A stretch of DNA of 64,000 nucleotides, from NCBI GenBank assembly GCA_947396885.1, contig OX377205.1, positions 75,550,969-75,614,968 of the forward strand, written 5' to 3'. Both the position numbers and the translations under genes were made by a program. The first letter of the stretch is position 1; each line of letters starts with the position of its first letter. The notes under the pieces were generated by a model that ran no database searches, was not told the DNA's origin, and worked only from the letters and a program-made list of their open reading frames with translations. This DNA is from Heligmosomoides polygyrus polygyrus. Lineage: Eukaryota; Nematoda; Chromadorea; Rhabditida; Heligmosomidae. Shown piece by piece: positions 57,311 through 64,000 of the stretch.

Positions 57311-58695
57311 AAAATTTTCGTCTTCGCCTCAAGTTCACCCTAGTTCGAATTGAAGAAAGAGGAGAGCCGTGTTTAGTATTATACAATAGCTGCCAAACAC
57401 AATCGAATAGACCATGATTCGATTTCGAGTCGATGACTTTTGAGCCGTTTATTCTTCTGTTGTGAGCACACTTTTAATCATCTTTCCGATAAACTGCTGC
57501 TCTGTTTTCAACTGTTTTCGATAAAGGCACATGCCCAGTCATGCTTTTAATAAACCTTTTAACACAAAGAGCTGTCGAAGTGGAAGATCACTTACATGAC
57601 TTCAGCAGCAAAATATTGTGCCATATACAGAATTTTGTTCTAACAGCGTCGGTGAGCGGTTAAATCTTGAATTTCCTAGAAACGAGATACTGCATAACTT
57701 CATTTGCCACAGATATCACAGCGATACATAATACCCGAAAGTCACCATTTTCGTTCACCTCCCCACAGCCTTCGCACAAGCCACAACTATGAATGACATC
57801 CCACCCATGGCTAAAGTACAAAGTACAGCAACACACCCTCTTGAGTCAGCCCCGGTGGAAAACTTTTTCAACAGTTCTATGGAAGTAAGCCCTGATTAAC
57901 GGACTAATCTCGATTTCGTGAAAAGTATTGGCCAGAAAAGAGCTAGAATAGTGCCCAAATCCCAAGACAATACCCTGACAGTTAACAGGAAATATGGAGC
58001 TGCATGGACGTAGAGGGGTGGGCGAGATGAGAACGAAACCGTCTCTGGTAAAGGCGTATCCACTGGACAAACCGCAGGCACAACCGGTTACTTCGCACCA
58101 CACACTCAAGTACTAATTGCAGTCAATGTCACGTCGATGATGCTCGGCACAGCTGCACCGCTCAACCGCTTGCACACGAATGAGTGAGTGATGGGGAACT
58201 AACATGGAAAGCCTTTTCCAACAACAGTTTCGAGGCTGGACAGAAGTGTTGAAGCGCAGGTACAATCCTTTCTATTTGTCAGTGCCAAAATGAGAAAAAA
58301 ATGTTTGCAAACATCTGCAAAAAGAAGGGACATGTATAGCCTTTTGAAAGAAGAATACGAGAACTGAAAAGAACTCGAGAGGGGCATTCATGGGCCAGAC
58401 GGAGAGTGACGGTGCGATGACGAAGAAGTGCTGAGAAGTCTCTAATCGTCCAATGGTCGAGTTGGCGGAACAGAAAGGTAACTGCGAAGCGAACATTCAC
58501 ATGGTCACAAGAACAAATTGCAGAGCCGAACAAAAAACTGAAAAAGCGTAGGGAAGAAAGAGCACCAGTACAGCAAAGAAACACCACAGTGAGTCAGTGG
58601 TGGTTTGCACTGCGATACCAGCCACACGATTCAGGAGATACTGGGTATGGGTAGAACACAGCATGCCAAAAACACCTGATTTTGTCAAGCACATT
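57311..58695. other. Unannotated stretch
   Basis: Several overlapping minus-strand frames of 61-102 codons with Phe/Leu/Ser-rich composition and no domain. No splice model could be built. Confidence 0.35.
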
Positions 58696-58704
58696 CGAAG
58701 TACG

Positions 58705-58930
58705 TGTTAGCGCAGTTGGAGGCGCCGGCTGTCGCTGAACGTCCAACTCCAGGTTCTAGGTTCGGATTTCCTAGGCCAGCCAAGCCTTCTGTCCCTCCGG
58801 AGAAGGAAAATCGGTATCAGAAGGTCGACGGTAGATGACACGTGAATTCCTTCAGTCTGACAGCCGCAAGTTATTGACAGGCAAAATACGCATCGGGAAT
58901 GCGTCTTCGATATCCCGCAGAAGCGAAATT
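58705..58930 (+). repeat. SINE family 1 copy
   Basis: TTAGCGCAGTTGGAGGCGCC (A-box), GGTTCGGATTTC at 58759 (B-box) and AAATCGGTATCAGAAGG, then a rearranged tail with CGATATCCCGCAGAAGCG. Confidence 0.75.
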
Positions 58931-59654
58931 TATATAGAAACTCGTAGAAATTGATAAGATCCCGCAAAAAAATCAACAGTTCTCCATACATCTTTTCTTC
59001 TTGATTACTGGTGTGCGTATTGTTGTTTTTTCGTTGTATCTTGGAACAAATGTTGTGTTCTTTCTTTCTCTAACGCTTGCCCAATGAATTCGCAATAAAC
59101 ATAACATAACGGAACACTCTTAAAACAGGCGCTGTATTTAAGTGAAGGACAGGCTCCTATTAAATATTTTCTTTCACTATTCCCTAGTGAAGAACTGAAA
59201 ATTCATTTGCAGACCTAACAAATATGCGTCTATTAAAAGTACAGTATAGGACTTCTTGACTACCCTACATCATCAACTCGCCGCAAGAGGTCAATTCGTT
59301 TCAACGATCAGCGAAAGAAGCAAAGTACAGTAGAACCATGCGAATCGAGGTCCTTTCGGAAATTTGTACGAATGTTTGATTTAGAGCGACTCAATACTTT
59401 GCATTATGTTCCGGTGAGAAAGCTTCGGTGGGCTTTAAAATCCTATCTCATTTTATTATTTATTATTCACTATACTATCTATATCAAATGAAAGTAGCAC
59501 AAAGCAGTCATTTGCATAAACAACTTGTTTGTGAACATTTGAATGTAAACACAAAATGAACTTTATCACAAAATTTCTTTTAAAATATATAAGTGAATCT
59601 GAATCCTATTGAAGCCAGAAAAAAGCAATAAATGTTCTCGTAAAAGCTACAATG

Positions 59655-59935
59655 GTAGCGCACTCCGAGGAGACGAAGATTGTCAAGTGCACCCTTTTCC
59701 AGGTCCTTGGTTCGGATACCCCAGTGCAACCAAGCGTTCCGCTCTTCCACTGAAGACGGGTTTGGTGATTTGGTACCAGACCTGTTTGAAAATCGGCTGT
59801 CCACCGTAAGTAATTATGTAGGCCAAATACGCATTCAAACAGCCTCAGACTCAAGATCCCATAGAAATAGAATGCAAGGCGCATCCTAAAAGGGATTCGT
59901 TAAAGCTGTCTCTCATCCTTTATCCTTTATGAGGT
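59655..59935 (+). repeat. SINE family 1, full copy with tail
   Basis: GGTAGCGCACTCCGAGGAGA (A-box), GGTTCGGATACC at 59709 (B-box), GGTGATTTGGTACCAGACC, GGCCAAATACGCATTCAAAC, CCATAGAAATAGAATGC and GGCGCATCCTAAAAGGGATT, ending CATCCTTTATCCTTTATG. Clean TTTATCC tail. Confidence 0.85.
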
Positions 59936-59939
59936 ATAT

Positions 59940-60640
59940 TAAAAACCACATAACCCAACTTCTTACTAAAAACGTTAAGGAAATTAATGGAAAAAAGAAC
60001 GTCCTCCAGTTACCATAATTAAAGAGGCTACCAACTCCCTATGACGATGACGACGCAAGCGAATAAATAGAATAAATAAATAAATAGACTAAGCCTAAGA
60101 AATGTACCGTTATGAGTAAATATCAGGAGTTCGCCCAGTCAGCTCTATTCAAGAGTAGCCAGAATAATCAGAAGCACGGCCACTGATAAGCCGTTCACAG
60201 TTCAATACACGGAGGAATAGCCGAGTGGTGTGGGTGACCCGACAAACGTCTGCTGTCGCGACAACACCTGGCGCTAACAGCAGCGATAACGAATCGCCGA
60301 ACGCCAAAACGAACTATAACAACAAGGTAAACAATAGGGAACCTCCGTGTTGTCGGGAAGAGGAAAGGCAAACTTCCCTCGGAGCAAAAGTAAAGCTGGG
60401 AGTGCGTTGGTAGTAAAGGGCACAGTTCCGCCACATCCTTTTCGAATGAAGAATGACAAAGGTCAAAGTACGAAGGCGTAGCGCCTGCTTGTCTTGGTGG
60501 GTCAGTATACTTTTGCAGCCAGTTCCTCTTCTATCCTACGGCTCCATAAATAACGGCATAATAAGTTTCAAGAAAATGTTATTAGGGCGCTAAAGAAAGC
60601 GGCAATATATAAGGATAGGATCCCTGTACGCTAAATCGCT
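59940..60640. other. Unannotated stretch with a tRNA-like patch
   Basis: GGAATAGCCGAGTGGTGTGG at about 60210 resembles a Leu/Ser tRNA A-box region. No matching B-box or acceptor stem was found, so it is not called a tRNA. Confidence 0.35.
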
Positions 60641-60647
60641 CTATTTA

Positions 60648-61532
60648 CCAGGCTGTGCAATAATTCCTGTCCGAAAATTTTCAAAATTCTATAATTTTCC
60701 TTAGAAGTGTTATAATATCAGGCAAGTGTAAAAACCTTCTAGAAGGCTCTCCAGAGTTCCACGCTAGGGGTATATAAGGCGCAGTCGCCGCGTCAAGCTA
60801 CCAGTACAAGCTAAAATGGACCAAGGTCGAATTCGTACGTTCGTGTACTACGAGTGGCTGCTGGGCAACGACACGGGCACCGCGGTCGCCAACATCTGCA
60901 GAGCGTGCAAGGAGGATGCAGTGTCCAAACGCACAGTCAGACGCTGGTTCAATCGTTTCGAGAGCGGCGACACGAGCCTCGAGGACAGGGAACACCCACT
61001 GAAGATCATGCTCTGCTGCTGGTGGGACACCAAGGGCATGCTGTACTTCGAGCTGCTCCCGCAAGGCAGGACGGTCACCGCCTCCTACATCACCGATCAG
61101 CTCGAGAAACTAGCCGCCGCCATCCGAGAAAAGCGTCCCCGACGGGCCTCGGTCCATCTGCTGCACGACAACGCGCGCCCCCACGTGGCGAAGGAGACCC
61201 AGCAGAAGTTGGCGACGCTCGGCTGGGAGACGGTTGCCCATCCGCCGTATTCCCCGGACCTCGCCCCCTCCGACTACCACTTGCTCCGCCCGCTGAAGCA
61301 CCATTTGGCCGGAAGAAAATTCACCAACTACGACAACCTCAAATCCGACATCGCGGACTTCTTCGAGTCGCAGCCGCCGGAGTTCTGGGCGAATGGCATC
61401 GGCGATCCGCCCAATCGATGAGCCACTGTTGTGGATAACTGTGGTGATCATATTGTTGATTAGACTTGTTTTTCAATAAAGTTGAAAAAAATAAAAATGG
61501 TGAAATTTTCGGACAAGAATTATTGGACAGCC
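60648..61532 (+). mobile_element. Mariner transposon, internally deleted
   Basis: Inverted repeats of about 30 bp: GGCTGTGCAATAATTCCTGT...CCGAAAATTT from 60651 and the complement ending at 61532, followed by TA. The left end has three extra bases (TACCA before GGCTG). A TATATAAGGCGCAG box at about 60770 precedes the ORF. It resembles mariners described from hookworms (the bandit type), a naming to be checked. Confidence 0.85.
60816..61421 (+). CDS. Mariner transposase, in-frame deletion derivative (201 aa)
   Basis: DNA cut-and-paste transposase. The N-terminal HTH part is present (RTFVYYEWLLGNDTGTAVAN, then KRTVRRWFNRFESGDTSLED). The sequence then jumps to the catalytic half (CCWWDTKGMLYFELLPQG). 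The deletion of roughly 130-140 aa keeps the frame and removes the second HTH and the first catalytic Asp. The other two Asp are present in DNARPHVA and LAPSDYH, with 34 residues between them, the DD34D spacing. The TGA at 61419 stands where the family has Trp, and homologous wording (TVVDNCGDHIVD) continues behind it to a TAG. It is high in GC compared with its flanks. It cannot be catalytic, but it may still bind its inverted repeats. Confidence 0.9.
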   Translation: MDQGRIRTFVYYEWLLGNDTGTAVANICRACKEDAVSKRTVRRWFNRFESGDTSLEDREHPLKIMLCCWWDTKGMLYFELLPQGRTVTASYITDQLEKLAAAIREKRPRRASVHLLHDNARPHVAKETQQKLATLGWETVAHPPYSPDLAPSDYHLLRPLKHHLAGRKFTNYDNLKSDIADFFESQPPEFWANGIGDPPNR

Positions 61533-61534
61533 TA

Positions 61535-62525
61535 TTATTGCGCTAGACCATGAATCTTCTAACCTTAAGTTCATTATCAACAACATCAATGCTTCACTGA
61601 CTAACCCAATTTGAAGTACTTTCGTACCATAATTTGGCTAGCGTACTTCCTGCTCACTAGAATTGCCTCATTTCTTCATATATCGGTCTTACGATCTTCC
61701 TAAACTACGCGAAGGTTGCTTCTCACTGCCCTGATGATCATTAATTGAAGTGAGCATAGGAAAAACTTCCACTAACCCGAGCCGAGGTAAATCACTCGAC
61801 CTACCATTTTCGCGGAAAAGATAACAACTAAGTAACTAGTGCAACCGCTTTACTGGAAAGTTCAAACAAACATAGTATTGAACAGCGCACCGACGTTTTT
61901 TCCGCCATCTAGGGACTAATTTTTGTCACAGCAAGATCTGATGAAGAAACCTAATCTTGAGTAGAGTCTTTTCTTTATTTCCAATGACTTAGCTCACTAT
62001 GTAAGAGGCCACTCGTGCGGAACATCTGGAATAGAGTTCTTAAACCCAGCTCGCCAAAGGGCGCAAACATACCTACGTCTCCAGGATTTCGCAAGGCAGC
62101 TCTCTGACTTCCACAGATCCAGCAGTGCCAGCGGTGGGCGCCTAGGGATACGAAGGGCTGTCCCTCGGGATAATTATACCCGTCGTTCACCTCCTCGAAT
62201 CCTTTGATTTCACGCTCAACTGGTCTTGTCTATGGGACGCCATCACGCAACGACATCATTCGCTAGTTCAAAGGTACTCAATTCAATTTAAAGCAGAATA
62301 CCACCCTCCTTTAGTAGCAGTTTGATTTAAATTTAATTACACAACATCATCGCTGCACTAACACACCAACACAGCTCAATCAGTTTTAGTCTCAAAAAGA
62401 TACCCTCAATACAATTATGAGGAAAAACAATCCAGGGTGGATCACATAAAGTGCTACGCAGAAAACTACCTACAACTTTGCTCAAACTGATTCAAATGAG
62501 AAGTATGCACATTCAGTCGAAAGAC
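61535..62525. other. Unannotated stretch
   Basis: No gene or element recognised. A 71-codon minus frame (61975-62190) has no domain. Confidence 0.35.
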
Positions 62526-62529
62526 AAGA

Positions 62530-62960
62530 ACATTTTATATAAAATCTCATAAATCATATTCAAAATGACCAACTTCGAGCTTGCCAGCGCGTGTAAGCGT
62601 CTTCATCTTTCTATATTTCTCCAGTCTTGAGGCCGTCATTTCATCGGTGAGGTGATGTCCTTTGTCCAAATAGTAGGGATACAATCTCAGACCAGTCTTT
62701 GCATAGTTGAACGATGTTGTGTTCCTCAGCAAGTTCTTTGAGACTTCTTGATTTCGGTAAAGTTTGTCTTTGACGGCCTTTCGAAAGGCAGAGCTTCTCG
62801 CGGTTTTCTTTCCTCTCGGACGATTTTCGTTCCATCACCATCAATCGTCACTCTCTCCGAAACGTTTGATGACGCGATGTACTTGCACGATGCAGTTTGA
62901 GCATCTTCGAAATCGTGGAAACAGACGATCCGCGTTTGAACAAAGCGACTACTGCTGAAC
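62530..62960 (-). mobile_element. Tc1/mariner-superfamily transposase relic
   Basis: The minus strand reads KSRSLKELAEEHNIV in one frame and TSFNYAKTGLRLYPYYLDKG then HHLTDEMTASRLEKYRKM in another. This is the paired-HTH segment of Tc1-like transposases (usual order: RS...LAxEhnIs...V...LgLkpYk..kghxLT...k..RlerarkM). The catalytic domain and termini are not visible. Confidence 0.65.
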
Positions 62961-62964
62961 GACC

Positions 62965-63530
62965 CTCTAGCGAATCTATGTTTATCTAGAAACTGAGAAT
63001 AATACTAGCCAAAACAGAACTAAAATACAGAGAAAACTAGAAACGCTATAGCAAAGAGAGCGAGAAATGTCTGAAAATAGACTTTCCTAGCCCGTAGCAC
63101 TCCATGTGGACCATCCTGTATACGTTAATATATGACATAAGCAAATGCGCAGCAGAAATGAAATACCTAGTCAGTGGCATTGAGAGCATCTACCCACGAT
63201 TTAGGGAAGAATGGGATGAGAAAACGCCTACATTCCATTGCAATTCGAAATGATGACCACGAGACGTTCAATGCAGTGAAAGGCTCCTTCTGCAAAGGCA
63301 AAGGCAAACAATTGACGCCAAGACAATAAGCTCCAGGACAGAAGAGTAAAAGACGAACGCCTGCTTCACCAATCACTGAAATGTTCCAGCGACTGGCTTC
63401 CATTAACGCGTGCGCGCGTTGAAAATAACCAGTTATGGTAACGTATGCATTATCAAGTAGGACACTGTGGAGGGATTCACAGCTAGTAGGCACTATCGAG
63501 ACCCGATCAATAAAAAATGAGTGTTAATAA
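62965..63530. other. Unannotated stretch
   Basis: A 108-codon minus frame (63167-63493) is open but shows no domain. Nothing else recognised. Confidence 0.35.
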
Positions 63531-63534
63531 ACCT

Positions 63535-63800
63535 CTCGGTGGGATACGCCATGCCTGCTACCTCCATGTGGCATCGTGGTGGCAATTTCAATGCGTATCT
63601 GGCCCATACATGAGCATGTTTGATCCTCTCCAAACATACTCAGATATGGGCCAAATACGCAGTACTTAGTCAGTATTTTATCTCTCCCGAACACACTTGG
63701 CATGAACTGACCATCCTTGTGTTATCCTTGAGTACTAAAGGCTTTCCTGGCCTGGCCATGAAATGAATCTATGACCGATTCTTGGTGCCACGCGAGAACA
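63535..63800 (-). repeat. SINE family 1 copy with an internal inverted duplication
   Basis: The inverted tail CTCGGTGGGATACGCCATGC opens the copy. At 63594-63624 TGCGTATCTGGCCCATACAT...GTTTG is followed after about 8 nt by its inverted copy (63632-63662). The body then resumes (CAGTATTTTATCTCTCCCGA) to the worn head near 63790. Confidence 0.7.
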
Positions 63801-64000
63801 GGGTTCTTCCCACTACTCCGCCTGGGCATCTCACTCATACCATTTTTGCCCAACAAAACCAGACCGAAGAAAGGACGCAGTTTCGGCGCGTTAATATGGT
63901 CACAATTACCCTTTGCTATACAATTCGCGACCACAAGCAATTCAACAACGTTCTGTCCGTAGTAAGCGGAATGATCTGACGATATTTAAGATGACTACTG

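Noticed and set aside
60205..60300. Possible tRNA gene (AGCCGAGTGGT motif)
   Set aside because: No B-box, anticodon arm or acceptor pairing found downstream.
60854..61438. 194-codon frame overlapping the mariner transposase
   Set aside because: Shadow frame of the transposase; His/Arg/Pro-rich and without homology.
1..64000. CRISPR arrays, phage, integrons or bacterial defence systems
   Set aside because: The window is clearly eukaryotic; repeats are transposon-derived and not regularly spaced direct repeats.

Overview
This is nuclear DNA of a nematode, most likely a strongylid/hookworm-type clade V parasite. Three conserved animal genes are split into short exons (48-189 bp), their introns have GT-AG borders with TTTCAG-type acceptors, and two of them have a TTTCAG acceptor within 0-4 nt of the start codon, the signature of spliced-leader trans-splicing. 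The intergenic space is crowded with TE families known from this group: RTE-type LINEs, mariner/Tc1, hAT, Penelope-like elements and tRNA-derived SINEs. The species assignment is inference. Host genes: (1) 364-6400 (+), last nine exons of an ARID1/BAF250/Osa SWI/SNF subunit (C. elegans let-526 type), followed by about 1.5 kb of probable 3' UTR. (2) 26307-29900 (+), a complete palmitoyl-protein thioesterase 1 gene (ppt-1; 9 exons, 310 aa) with signal peptide and catalytic triad. (3) 43111-53747 (-), a complete FAAH2-type fatty-acid amide hydrolase (13 exons, 530 aa) with an intact Lys-Ser-Ser amidase triad and an N-terminal hydrophobic anchor. They do not form an operon or pathway; two are lipid/acyl hydrolases and one is a chromatin factor. 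Layout of the rest: 8-26 kb is gene-poor and built of SINEs, fold-back elements, LINE fragments, a GC-rich block with two divergent TATA modules (13.0-14.35 kb), and a head-to-head Penelope-like element (19.5-21.6 kb) whose left arm carries a 734-bp fold-back insertion with an 8-bp target duplication. 30-42.5 kb is a nested transposon graveyard: a mariner (30280-31177), a hAT with a hATC-domain relic (32643-34723), and an antisense RTE LINE (about 41.2 to 35.3 kb) broken by a fold-back element and by a second hAT (35545-37881) that contains another RTE fragment. 54-64 kb holds SINEs, mariner/Tc1 relics and a mariner deletion derivative whose truncated transposase frame is still open (60.65-61.53 kb). 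The most unusual items are an abundant SINE family with A/B boxes and a TTTATCC tail, a conserved hammerhead-like motif in the Penelope tails, a nearly perfect 35-bp hairpin in a FAAH intron, and several large inverted-repeat elements. I found no tRNA gene, rRNA, CRISPR or operon. Exon borders and homologies are read by eye; no database search or folding was run.
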